Shown: piece after piece, positions 1 through 11,400 of the stretch | Position numbering within the stretch: the stretch's first letter is position 1 | Layout: each line of letters begins with the position of its first letter | DNA from: Phaeosaccion multiseriatum | Taxonomy: Eukaryota; Ochrophyta, other classes | Direction: 5' to 3' | NCBI GenBank assembly: GCA_965112735.1 | Contig: OZ218953.1 | Location: 1,178,001-1,242,000, forward strand | Length of the DNA: 64,000 bases | Translations under genes and position numbers: made by a program | The notes under the pieces: model-generated | The model's database searches: none | What the model was told of the DNA's origin: nothing | Seen by the model: the letters and a program-made list of their open reading frames with translations, nothing else

Positions 1-467
1 CGGCCTTCAGTATCAGGTGAGGGGGGATGTTCCCTCGCTACACGCGAAACGGGGGCTGCAAATACCTCACCTGAAGTCACCTGAGGGGGAAACAGACGCA
101 CTTTCTGCGCTGGAAAGAGTTATACCGGAGTGAAATGGAAGCAATGATGGGTTGTGTCGATGCTATTCAGACCTTTTGTGTGCCTGGACAGGGTGCAGGA
201 GAAAGAGGACCTTCGGCCCCTCGACAGACAATCAAGAGCGTGCTGTATTCCCGAGATGTGCGCCTTCCCCGTTTGCTCGCTTCCTCTGCACCCCCTCCCT
301 TACACGCTGTTGATCGACACCCCATTCCATGCCGATGCTCGTTGCTCGCTGTTCCATTCCAGTCTTTGCAGAGAGTGGAGAGCGAGCAAATAGTGCTTAT
401 GGAGAAGCTAAGCCACAGCGAGGCGCTGCTGGCCGGAGAAGGCGAGGACACCGCCCCCCACAAATAG
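1..467 (+). CDS. 3' end of an unidentified gene (partial, last exons)
   Basis: The window opens inside a plus-strand gene. Bases 1-16 end at a GTGAGG donor and may be the end of an exon. The best supported part is the last exon, 372-467: it follows a pyrimidine-rich tract ending in TTTGCAG and reads 31 codons to TAG. The peptide is charged and helix-prone (RVESEQIVLMEKLSHSEALL, then an acidic tail), so it looks like the end of a coiled coil. No family can be named from so little sequence. The exon at 1-16 is only a guess. Confidence 0.4.
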
Positions 468-1034
468 CAGACACTGCGCATGCACCTGCCTGTAAATCAA
501 TCTAGTTCCCATTATGCTTTTGCCTCCTCCTCGGCGACTCGCCATTCTTTCTCCAGTGTCTCGTATCCGAAGGAAGGAGGCCCTCGGCATCCTCACCTCA
601 ACACCAACAGGCCTTCGTAGCTGCGGGTTCAGGCGAGAGGGAGAGCGACGCACGAGGGCTAACAAGGCCGACCCCGCCCTGACTGAGGCGGGGGAGGAAC
701 AGAGACTGCCTGCGAGCAGACTGCACGCACATAGCTTCCAGCGTCATCCCGTCTGCCTCTGCCCAAAGCTTGCGCCTGACGGGTGCTGCTGCCCGATGTG
801 AATCTGCCGCTACCGCTACTGCCCTTGCGCACAGAGCCGCAGAGTCCGACTTTTTCCGCGCCACACCCCTCACAGAGAGCCCTGGGGGCGCTGTTTGTCG
901 GGCCCACTGGAGCCTGTGCTGGTGCCGGTGCGGTCGTGCGGCTGTTTGTGTTTGGTGGAGGAGGGCGTCCAGTGCTGCAGCGGAGATGGACACTTGCCCA
1001 CAAAAGTTGCACGTATCTTCTTACTACCTCGACA
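468..1034. other. Intergenic region between convergent 3' ends
   Basis: This 567-bp stretch lies between the last exon of the partial plus-strand gene and the stop codon of the minus-strand membrane protein gene. Open frames exist on both strands but none has credible splice sites or recognisable protein character. No canonical AATAAA was seen. It probably holds the two 3' UTRs. Confidence 0.4.
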
Positions 1035-1997
1035 TCAGCTCACTGTGCAACCAAAGTTGACGAGTACCACGGGGGGGTCTTCCTGCTTACTCAGCTGCAA
1101 TAGAAGCGAAGCGAAGGAGGGTGACCGGGCGAAGAGAGCAGCGTGAGTACGAGCATGGCCCCAGAGCGCGTAAGGGGGGCTGAGGGGCCATGTGTATCGG
1201 GAAGAATCTTGGGCAGATGGAGGGTGGGGTGAATCTTCGCTTCTGCGGCAGTGTCACACCCAATTTCACACTCACATGAACCCACTTGCCCAGCCCCCTG
1301 TAGTGCGAGTTGGCAGTCTTGACCACTACCGTGGAGACAGCTGCTCCGACGACAGACTTGAGCCACCATCCGAGAGGAAGGCAGCCCACGCTCAGCGCCA
1401 GCGCCCCACCCGCCATGGTGCTGCCCCACAGCAGACTGTTGTTAGACGAGATGACGTAGATGGCGTACCGAATCTGATACACCATCGGGTAGGGAGTGAT
1501 TGATGGTTAGTGAGGGAGGCCGCGCGCAAGAGAGGGGTGAAGCACGCACACGGGGCAGAGAGGGTGCAAGAGTGTCTGCTGCGCGGAAGGGAAGGCTACA
1601 AGATTCATTCAATACTCACATTATCTTTGACCCTCTCTCTGTCGAACCTTCGGCGGTGTCGAGAGTAGGCATTGCTCCTGCAGAGCAAATGTGACACAAG
1701 CATAAGACCAACCTTGAGCATTTTCCATATGGTTTCCCGTCTTCGACCAAACCTGAGCATTCTCTACATGTCTATCGCCTCCAGAAAGTGTAGCCGAGGC
1801 ACTACAACCCTGAGGGGGAAGATACGAGGGAGGAAGCGGAGCACTCACCAGAGCGCGCCGCCAAATGCGAAGCAGGCGGCTTTCACGGCAAAGGAGAGAA
1901 AACGATCGGCCCCAAGAGCGTAGCGCAAGTACAGTGCCGCCACGCCCGTCGTGAGCGTCGCCTTCCTCCCCAGGATACTCCCCAGCCCCCCCCCCAT
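1035..1997 (-). CDS. Small multi-span membrane protein, unknown family
   Basis: Four exons join in frame on the minus strand: 1997-1849, 1677-1620, 1473-1276 and 1094-1035, giving 154 aa. Donors are GTGAG-type and acceptors TGCAG or ATCAG; a CTAAC branch-point-like sequence lies upstream of the third exon. The protein starts MGGGLGSILGRKATL. A hydrophobic helix lies at about residues 14-50, a basic loop (SRHRRRFDRERVK) at about 54-66, and two hydrophobic segments at about 70-110 (WGSTMAGGALALSVG; WWLKSVVGAAVSTVVV). The tail is short and soluble. I preferred the ATG at 1997 over the in-frame one at 2096 because a TATA-like sequence lies at 2095-2103, which would put the upstream ATG outside the transcript. 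The fold suggests a small organelle or ER membrane protein, but I do not recognise it. Confidence 0.6.
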
Positions 1998-2094
1998 GTA
2001 AGAGGGAGAATCAAGGAGAATGAAAGAAAGGGAGAAATTGAAACTAAAATTGCTCCGAAGGCGGCCTCCCTGAAACGCCGAGCGAGGGGCCGCC

Positions 2095-2103
2095 ATATAT
2101 ATT
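2095..2103. promoter_or_regulatory. TATA-like element between divergent genes
   Basis: ATATATATT is the only clear TATA match in the 188 bp between the minus-strand ATG (1997) and the plus-strand ATG (2186). It is nearly palindromic, so it could position initiation in both directions, about 100 bp and 85 bp upstream of the two start codons. That it serves both genes is inference. Confidence 0.5.
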
Positions 2104-2185
2104 GGCGAGCTTGGCTGGGGGAGATGGATGGAGGTTGGGGTGTTTAATCGGTAAAGGGTAGATCTCGGGTGGCGAGGAGGAAGCC

Positions 2186-3750
2186 ATGCCTCAGTCTCTC
2201 TCAGCAGCTGCGAGCTTACATGACAGAAAGGAATGCCGGTGCTTCATGGCGCAGGAGGATCCTTCCCGTCGCCCTCGCTGCATGGGGTCCGACGTGGGGA
2301 AGGAGTCGATTTTCAAGAAGGGAAAGCTCTCTGCTCTGGCCGAGAAGAGGAAGGCGAATGGCTACCCTCAGAGCCAGGTAGAGATGTGTGCCCGTGCCTG
2401 TGTACCCGTCTTGCCGAGACTGGCTTGCACTCCTTGCTAACGCTTCCGCCTCTGTCTTCTTGCCCAGACATACTACTACGACGTTGCACGGCACACATTG
2501 AGAGTGCAAGGTGGCCTACCACAGCTGACGATCACCCGAAATGGGCGACATGGACTTCACAACAGCCCTTCGAGTCCGGTGAAGAGTGTGATCGACTGCG
2601 GCTGCTCCGTCACCTCCGTCAAGAGGAAGCGAGGCAGCAAGTCGAGCCATAGTCACCAGCTCCGGAAGCAGCAGCAGCAGCAGCAGCAGCAGCAGATAAG
2701 CGGGTGGAGGACTAGCCCAACGAAGGGAAGAAGGCCAAGTGATGGGGCGCCGGGCGCGGAGCAGCTACCGAGCTTCAAGGAGGGAAGCATTGCGCCTCAG
2801 AGTCGAGCCTCGCCCCGCAGTTTGAGAGCACTGAGCTCATCCAAGAGCTCGGGGGTGATTGGCGGAGGAGAGGGGGGGTCCAGTGGGGAGGTGGGGAGCA
2901 AGCCATCCGTGCCCTTCTCCCCCTTTCCCTCCTCCTCCTCCTCCTCCTCCTCCTCCAAGAAGCGAGAAAAGAGCAGAGGGTGTGCGGGGGCGGTGAGTAT
3001 GAGTGGCCCTGACTTCAAGTCCGGTCGATGGGAATTCGAAGAAGAAGCTAATGCCACCAGGACCGGAGGCAGTGATGCCTCTCTTCAAAGCGCAACCCTC
3101 GGGCTGTCGGGGGGGGGAGGCAGCGGCGGAGCGGACGCTCTTGGGGGTGACGAAGGTGGAGGTGGGGTGGGCCGTCGTCCTTCCTTCCTCGCCGCCTCAG
3201 AGTCAACAGAGGCAGGAGCACCGCTATCTGCCTCCCACCTTCCTTCCCCCCTTCAGCATCAGGAGACGCAGCTCCAGTTCGACACGTCGGCATCGATGAT
3301 GGGCAGCAGCGGCGGCAGCATCAGCGACATCAGCCCTTCCTTCCACTCCTCCCTACAGCACCAGGAGACGCAGATAGACTTCGGAGCGTCGGTTATAGAC
3401 AGCACCATCGACACCAACCACAACGACAACAACAACAGCCCTCCTTTCCTGTCCTCTCCCCACAGTACTGACTTTGCCCGCACGCCGCTGGACAGCACCT
3501 CCTCCAGCGTGGAGAGCACCTTCGTCTTCGACGACAGCGTCGTCAAGAGGGGGGGGACGTCGGGCGAGGGCAGCGTCGGTTCTCTGTGCTCTTCCATCTC
3601 ATCGCTCGATGTGGACGACTCCTCCTCTCTGGGGGGCTCGTGCGGAGGCTCTCTGTACGGGGACGGGGACGACGCGTCGCTCTATCCTTTGCATGGGGGA
3701 GGCTCAGGTGCGGCTTGTGTGTGTGCGTGCGTGTGAGTGTGTGTGTGTGC

Positions 3751-3781
<31 letters not shown>

Positions 3782-4411
3782 GTGCCGACCCGTGGTCCTG
3801 TCTTCAAGATCCTGACATTGCACGTAATGCGTGACTGTGTGTTTGGATGGACCAAACAGCAATTCTGAGCGAGGCGTCCCAACTACTTTACACAAGCTGG
3901 GAAGTGCTGCCTTGGCAGGCACGTCTGTGCCCAAAAGCATTGGAGGAGAGAGAGAATAAGTAAGTCAGTATGTCAGAAAAGCCAGTCAAATCTGAAACTG
4001 AAGATGCACCAGGGGGGAGAGGCGGCGCAGGGAGCAGAGCAGCCCCCCCACACACATACCACTTACCCCCCTCCTTCCCCGCGTTACCCCTCTTCTGTGG
4101 CTGCTTCGGCACTGCTCCTCGCCCTTGCCGTACACAACTCACTCACACACACTCGTACCACCCCCCGACACACCCGACACGGCGGCCGAACAGGCGTCTC
4201 GGGGAGGCGCTGCGGGAGGAGGCCCAGCGAGAGCGGCAATGGTGCCAGAGGGAGCAGGAAGAGGCAAGGGACACGGCCGAGCGGGAAGAGCAACTCATGC
4301 TGCAGTGGTGGGCTGACCAGCACCGCAGGCTCATCAAGAGGGAGAAGGACAGCCGCATAGGGGCAGGTACGCAACGGGCGGGGGGCGAGGGGCGTGTGTG
4401 TGTGTGTGTGT

Positions 4412-4442
<31 letters not shown>

Positions 4443-4465
4443 CGTGTGTGCGTGTGTGTGCATAT

Positions 4466-4496
<31 letters not shown>

Positions 4497-7400
4497 CGTG
4501 TGTGCGTGTGTGTGTGCATATGTGCGTGTGCGTGTACGTGTGTGTGTGTGTGTGTACGAGGGTGGATTTGTGCGTGAATGCCAAGTGGTAGGGGGCGGTC
4601 TACTCGTTTTGGGTCCAGGGGGGTCCTGCTTCTCTTGGCTCTTGGCTTACGAGCAGTAGGCTCGGAAACCACCGTAACGGCGGTGCTCTCTCCGGCGGCG
4701 GCGGCCTGAGCGACTCGCTGAACTTCCTCCTGGCATTGTTTTGTGCCTACATGAACAAATACACAGGGAGGGTCTTAATAAAGTATAGGAAGCTTCTGAC
4801 TGTCGACGAAGCGGGTCACCTTAAGAAGGTGTTCGAAGAGCGCAGTCACCAACAGGAGCAGCTGGCTGCCAGAGAGGAGGAGGACTTTCGACAACGCTGC
4901 CATGTGCTGCAGCAGCTGTACCAGGAGTTCAGCCAGCGAGACAGCGGCGACGGCTCCGGTCGTACCCCGGGGGGAGGAGCCGAGGAGGACGGCAAGGACG
5001 GCAAGGATGAAGGCAAGGAGGGGGTTGGAGCGACGGACGGGGAGGCAACGAACACTGGTGATAAGGAGGACGCAGATGGAGACGCCGGAGTCACAGACGC
5101 GCGCCGTGCCGAGAGGAGGAGCGCTACCCAGGCCGCTCTCGCGAGCACTCTGGAGAAGGAGGGGAGGAGATCCAGCGGCGCGCAGGATGAGTGTCTGGGG
5201 CTTCTCGCGCTCTGGGCAGAGGAGAGGGGCGCGGGGCTGGCGGAGCAGATGCAGCAAGTCAAGGGGCGGGTAAGTATCAGGCATGTCAGCTGTCAGGTGT
5301 CAGGTGTGGCAGGTATCAAGTGTCAGGTGTGGCAGGTATCAGGTGTCAGGTGTCAGGTGTCAGGTGTCAGGTGTCAGGTATCAGGCATGTCAGCTGTCAG
5401 GTGTCAGGTGTGGCAGGTATCAAGTGTCAGGTGTGGCAGGTATCAGGTGTCAGGTGTCAGGTGTCAGGTGTCAGGTGTCAGGTATCAGGCATGTCAGGTG
5501 TCAGGTGTGGCAGGTATCAAGTGTCAGGCATGTCAGGTGTCAGGTGTGGCAGGTATCAGGTGTCAGGTGTCAGGTGTCAGGTATCAGGTGTCAGGTGTCA
5601 GGTGTCAGGTATCAGGTGTCAGATGTCAGGTATCAGGTGTCAGGTGTCAGATGTCAGGTGTCAGGTGTCAGGTGTCAGGTGTCAGGTGTCAGGTGTCAGG
5701 TGTCAGGTGTGGCAGGTATCAGGTGTCAGGTGTCAGGTGTCAGGTGTCAGGTGTGAGGTGTCAGATGTCAGGTATCAGGTATCAGGTGTCAGGTGTCAGG
5801 TGTCAAATGTCAGATGTCAGATGTCAGGGGCCAATGTCGGGCTTCGTGCGATGGTGGTGCTACGCGCCGCCGCCTCCCTCAGTGCTCGTGCCAAATCCGT
5901 CACCCCTGTCTGGAGGAGGGCCTAGTCCTTCTACACACGCTCTCCCATGGCCAGTCGCCTCCGACCGACTGATGAGACTCTGCGTTTGTCGCCCTCCCCT
6001 CCCCCTCCCATCCCATTCCTCTCCCCTCCTTCGCCCCCTGTGCCCTCCAAGCTCACATCAAAGCCTACCGTACTCGCCCCCTCCCCCCACCCCCATCTCC
6101 CACTCGTGTTGGTCATCCACCCCCCCCCCCATGTCTCACAGGTGAGTGCCCGCTGGGCCCGAGCCCTGCGTATGTACGTGGCGCAGTGTGCGGCGGACAG
6201 GGGCCGCATATACCTCATGCAGAGGGCCGCGCTCGACGTTGTAGACCTCAGGCTCAGGAGGGAGTTCCGCAGGTGAGAGAGACAGAGGTGTATGGGCAGG
6301 CAGATGGAGGTATATGGGCGAGCGGGCGAGGACAGAGGTTAGAGAAGCCTACGGGAGGGGGAAGGGGAGGGAGGAGACAGACACCGACGAAAGGGGCACT
6401 CCTCACTCGACCTCTCCCGACCATAGGAGCGGTGCGCTCAGTGTCCGACACCCAATCATGCCCAATGAGGCCCAATGCTCCAAGAATGACCAATAGCCCA
6501 CGTCCCTCCTGCTGTGCGTGGCTTTGGTGCCGTGTCACGTTAGGGTGGATGAGCGCATCCGAGAGGAGAAGGAAGAGCGCCACCGGGTGCTCACGCTGCA
6601 GAAGAAAGTGGGCAAGAAGGCCCAACGCCACGTTCTTCGCGTCCTGACTGGGCCCGCGCATGGGCAGCAGGTGAGCGCAAGGGGCCGAGGTGTCAGTTGT
6701 TGGGACCCCGTGTTGTAGGTGCTACGACTCCGTATGGCGTGGGTTAGGCTCGGCTGGAGGGGGAGCTTCGCCGCACCCTTCCCCCCCCACAACCCTTCTA
6801 GGGCAAAAGGCGTTTAGTGAGTGTGGGGTCCGGGAGTGGACCACATAAGACATCCGTCGTCTTGATTTTGCCTTCTTTCTGAAACGCCACACGCCCATGC
6901 TTGCCCACCCACCCACCTACCCAGAGGAGCGGCGTGTGGCCGGACAGACAGGCCAACGACATCGAGTTCGCCACCAGAGGGGTAGGCAAGAGATACAAGC
7001 TCATGTCGGTAAGGAAGGAGACGTATAAAGATAAGGCAACGGTCTGGTGGACCATACATGGCGTAGTGAGGGGGGTGAGGGCTTTGGGGGGGGGTGGGGA
7101 AGCAGAGAAAGGGACTAAGAGGTCCACTTTTGAGCGCCTGCGCCCGGCGCCCTCCCTCCCTCCCTCCCTCCCTCCCTCCCTCCCTCCCTCCCTCCCTCCC
7201 TCCCTCCCTCCCTCCCTCCCTCCCTCCCTCCCTCCCTCCCTCCCTCCCTCCCTCCCTCCCTCCCTCCCTCCCTCCCTCCCTCCCTCCCTCCCTCCCTCCC
7301 TCCCTCCCTCCCTCCCTTCCCGCCGTCTAACGACACCCACTACTCACTCCATTCCACCACATTCCTTTCCACTTCCTTAGCTCATGTTCGAGAAGCGGCA

Positions 7401-8445
7401 GCGGCTGGCGGAGCTGCACACGGAAGGCGTCAAGAAGGGCTGGAAAGCCGCCCTCATACAGTGGAGAGCGGCCATGCGCAGGCGGCAGATACGCATCGCA
7501 AGGGAGGAGGTGCGGCGGCAGGACCTCTCGCAGCTCAATGAGGAGCACGACGAGGAGGGAGTTGTGGAGCACATGAGGAGGGGCACGGAGGGGCGTTGGG
7601 AGGCGGCGCAGCGGCTCTGGGAGGAGGTGCATGAGGAGCAGGACAAGCCATCTGTGAGCATCCTCTTTGGAGCACGGGATGGGGTGATGGAGGGCTTTGC
7701 ACGGCATTTGCATTGGCTTGTGGATGCTGTGGATGACGAGGGGCGAAGGAGAGATGCCGTGTGGCGACGGGCGGTGGAGAAGGTGAGAGTCGGAGGGGGT
7801 GGGTGGGGAGGTGGAGGGGAGGAGGAGGGGAAGGGAGGGGAGGGGAGGTGGAGGGGGGGGGGCGAGGGGAGGGGAGGGGAGGGGAGGGGAGGGCGGGGTA
7901 GGGGGTAGGGGGGAAGGTGTGGGAGGGGAGGAGGAGGGAGGGAAGGGAGGCGTGCACGGCTTGCTGGACGCGTGTGCTCTTGCGAGAAGAAGAGAGCGAC
8001 AAGGTCCTCTCCTTTCCTGCCGCCCTACTACTTTTCTTTCAATTTCTTAGGTGATTCCTATGAAGTCAATAAAATCCCTACTGCTTACACTGACCAACAG
8101 CCTGAACTTCTTGAATTCGCCCCTCCCTGCTGCAGGAGGTGCCTGTCTTCGGCACTCAGTTGGCGACGCTGGTGAGCTCCGCGGAGGAGGAGGTGTCTCG
8201 CAAACTCCAAGGCCTCGCCATCGACATGTCCGCTCTGCTGCAGATGCTGCGGCAAGAGCAGCTCGATGCCAGCGGGAAGCGCAACAAGGCCCACGCACAG
8301 GCAGTTGAGGTCATCATCAAGGAGGGGGTGGACGCGGTGAGTACGTGGGGTCGTAGCGACTTCTTGATACACGATATGAAGCCCGATCGACCCGCCTAGA
8401 CCAGTTCTGAAACCGTAATACACCTCCTTGTTGCTTCCTTCTATT

Positions 8446-8492
<47 letters not shown>

Positions 8493-11400
8493 TTCCCTCT
8501 CTCCCATGCTCTCCCTGTCTCGCAAACGTTCCGGACTTCCTCATTCACCTCAGCTCCTGAGCGCCAAGGGGGAGGAGCTCGCGTCTACCGAGGCCACCTC
8601 TCTTCGCCTCAAGGCCACTGCCAGGCTTGAGAAGCTTGCCAAGGAGGACGCGCAGGTGAGAGGGTGGCAAAGCACACAGTACGAGGTGTTGGGCCCGTCC
8701 ATCGTACACTGGTGTCAGGACTCGAACCAACTTGAAGGGATCTGTTGAGCCATTTCTGCCCCGTCCTTTGCCCTCCTTGCTCTTGGCGTGTGTATACGAA
8801 CAGGAGGGTAAGAAGGCCATCGGCGAGGTGGAGAAGAGCCTTGTGGAGCTGGCGCAAGAGGCCAGGCACAATGTGAGTTTCGTGTCGCTGTGACCACTGT
8901 GACGTGTCTGCAGATGAACATACATGATGATGGCTCCATCCCAGCTGTGGGGTCAGGGCAATGCAGTCAAGCAATCTTGGCTTCGGTCATTCCGTGGCAT
9001 CGTGGAAGGAGGGCAGTCAATACGACCACGCGATTCCACTCGAAGCGAAAGAGAGAAGCCCTTGCGAGCGTATATGGCTCTCTCGTGGGTCTCCGCAAAC
9101 GATGACGACTCCAGCTTCAGTTTCATCTCTCGTCCTGTTCACCCCATTTGCGCGCGCTAATGAGACGACTCACCCCCCCCCCACTCCTACCCCGACCCCT
9201 CTACACAACCCTACACAACCCTACACAACCCTACACAACCCTACACAACCCTACGCAACCCTACGCAACCCTACACAACTCTACACAACCCCACGCAACC
9301 CTACACAACCCTACACAACCCTACACAACCCTACACAACCCTACACAACCCTACATCTCTACTCCCCACCCCCACTCCACCGTCTTCGGTCAGTGCCAAG
9401 CTGCGGTGGAGGCTGCCCGAGAGGATCTGTGGGCCGCCGTCGAAGCCCAGCGTAAGAAGGAGGAGGGGCGCGTGGCGGGGGAGGGGGCGCTGCTGGGCAT
9501 GACCACGCAGCGTTGGGTGGGGGAGACGCGTCGAGTGGAGGAGGAGATGAGGAAGGAGCTGGCTGACAAGATGGGGGCCTTAGCCGCCAAGAGTGGGGTG
9601 GCCCAAGAGAGGGAAGACGATGCTTCCGCAGTAGCAACAGCAGAATCAGCAGTTGGTGATGGCGATGGCGATGGTGACGGTGATGCAGCAGCAGCAGCAG
9701 CAGCAGAAGGGGTAGCAGCAGAAGGGGCAGTGGCAGAAGCGGAAGCAGCAGTAGCGGAAGGAGAGGGAGAGCGAGAAGTCGAGGAAGGTGACAAAATGGG
9801 TGGCGAGGAATGGAAAAGGGCGCAAGAAGGGAAGGAAGGGGAGGAGGGGGCAGAGGAAGAGGCAGGGAAGCAGAGCGCAGAAGATGGAGCTGGATGGCAT
9901 GAAGACACCGCGACAAACGCAGCAAGCACTTCCCTCACTACCACACCACCGACCCCCACCCGGCCTGCGAAGGGCCACAGAAAGATGACGGAAGAAGCAC
10001 TGATTGCCAAAGAGAGCCTCCACTCCTTACGGTCCAAGCGCACTCTGGATCTCGTGACAGAAGGGTTCGCGCCCCTCGGGACGGATCTGGTCGCGGCCGA
10101 GAAGCAAGCGAGTGATATGATGGAGCGTCGCGCGGCCCGAGTGGCGGAGGAGAGCGCAAAGCTGAGAGAGGCCCAGCTCGAAAGGCTAAAAGACGCGCTG
10201 TTGCTCGCTCAGGAGAGCATTCAGGCACGTGGGGAAGTAGAGGGGGGGTGGGCGGGCTTGCGAGGAGGGAGCTCGTCTTAGAGGGACCGTGCTGCTGCTG
10301 CTACTGCTGCTGCTGTTGTCCTCGTTGTCCATGTCTTTGTCGTTGCTTGCATGTGATAGTTACTGGTAGTGATGGAGGGGGGTCGATGCTTCATCTCGTA
10401 TCTCGAGTCGATCCCGATCCGTCGCCCACACCCTCATCCTCACCTCGCCCCATCCTGCTATAATACCCCGCCCCTCTTCCATCCTGTAGCTCAGAATGCT
10501 CTACCCACCGCCCCACCCCGGCCACGCCCCTCACTCACGCAAACTCTCTCCACCCCGCCCCGCCCCGCCCCCCCCCCACTGCACTCGACTCGCCCCCGTC
10601 TCTTCCCTCTGCAGACGACCGTGAGCCGCTCCGTGTCGCTCCTTGAGGTTCAGCTCGGAGCCAATCTGCGGCTCTCACGCGAGCTCTACCCACTGCAGAT
10701 GGACGACGTACGGATCGGCCTGCAATGGCTCGCAGACCACAGACACCGCCTGCTGAGAGAGGAGAGACTCATGGAGACAATGTTCGAGGAGGAGCACAGA
10801 AGGCAGCTCACGGTCAGCGCCAAGGTGCCCACAGCGCGTCTCACCAAGTTCCAGGAGGAGTGGCGCAGGGAGGTGGCGCAGCTTATGGAGGATGAGTGGG
10901 CGGAAACCGAGCACTTTTTGAGCGAGTGTAAGACCCGCCTCATCGAAGAGCGCTCGCTGATCCTTGCCGCGAGGATGCAGGGGGGTGGTGGTGGTGGTGG
11001 AGGAGGAGGAGGAGGAGACGGCGCGCAAGAGAGCGAGGCAGCTTCCTGCGTGCAGGAGCAGGAGAGCGGGGCGGCAGCAGCGGCGGGGTCGGAGGGGACA
11101 CCCCCGACGACGCAGCGAAAGAAGAGGTTCAGCACTCAGATGCAGCCCGTCGGAGGTGCTGCTCGCAGGCTCAGCTCTCAGATCATGAGCGAGGTGTCGG
11201 GTGCCATCGGAGCCGTCGGAGGGGCCCTCAATGCCACCAAGGCGGGCATAACGGTGGCCCTGCAGACGGCCACGGGGCACAAGAAGGCCCTCACTGTGGA
11301 GCAGGCCCGAGCGGCGGCCTCCAAGTCGCTCCTCACGGACTTTGCCGACGACAAGCTGCCCAAGGTCCTGGACCGCTGGCATGCGAGGACCGCAGACGGG

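Noticed and set aside
1621-1848. Minus-strand ORF repeating ENAQVWS/ENAQGWS
   Set aside because: It lies mainly in the intron between exons 1849 and 1677 of the membrane protein gene. Only its 58-bp exon portion, in another frame, fits the splice phases.
3717-4660. Cys/Val-rich ORFs over GT microsatellites as a cysteine-rich peptide gene
   Set aside because: The CVCVCV reading is a direct product of GTGT repeats, and the tracts lie in introns.
5191-6145. Long ORFs reading VSGVRCQ through the heptamer array
   Set aside because: A 7-bp repeat without stops is open in every frame. The flanking exons join exactly at 5269/6142 with matching phase, so the array is intronic.
6798-7380. ORFs of GREGGREGG and LPPSLPPS type over the CCCT tract
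   Set aside because: They are pure microsatellite translation, located inside an intron with good donor (7009) and acceptor (7380).
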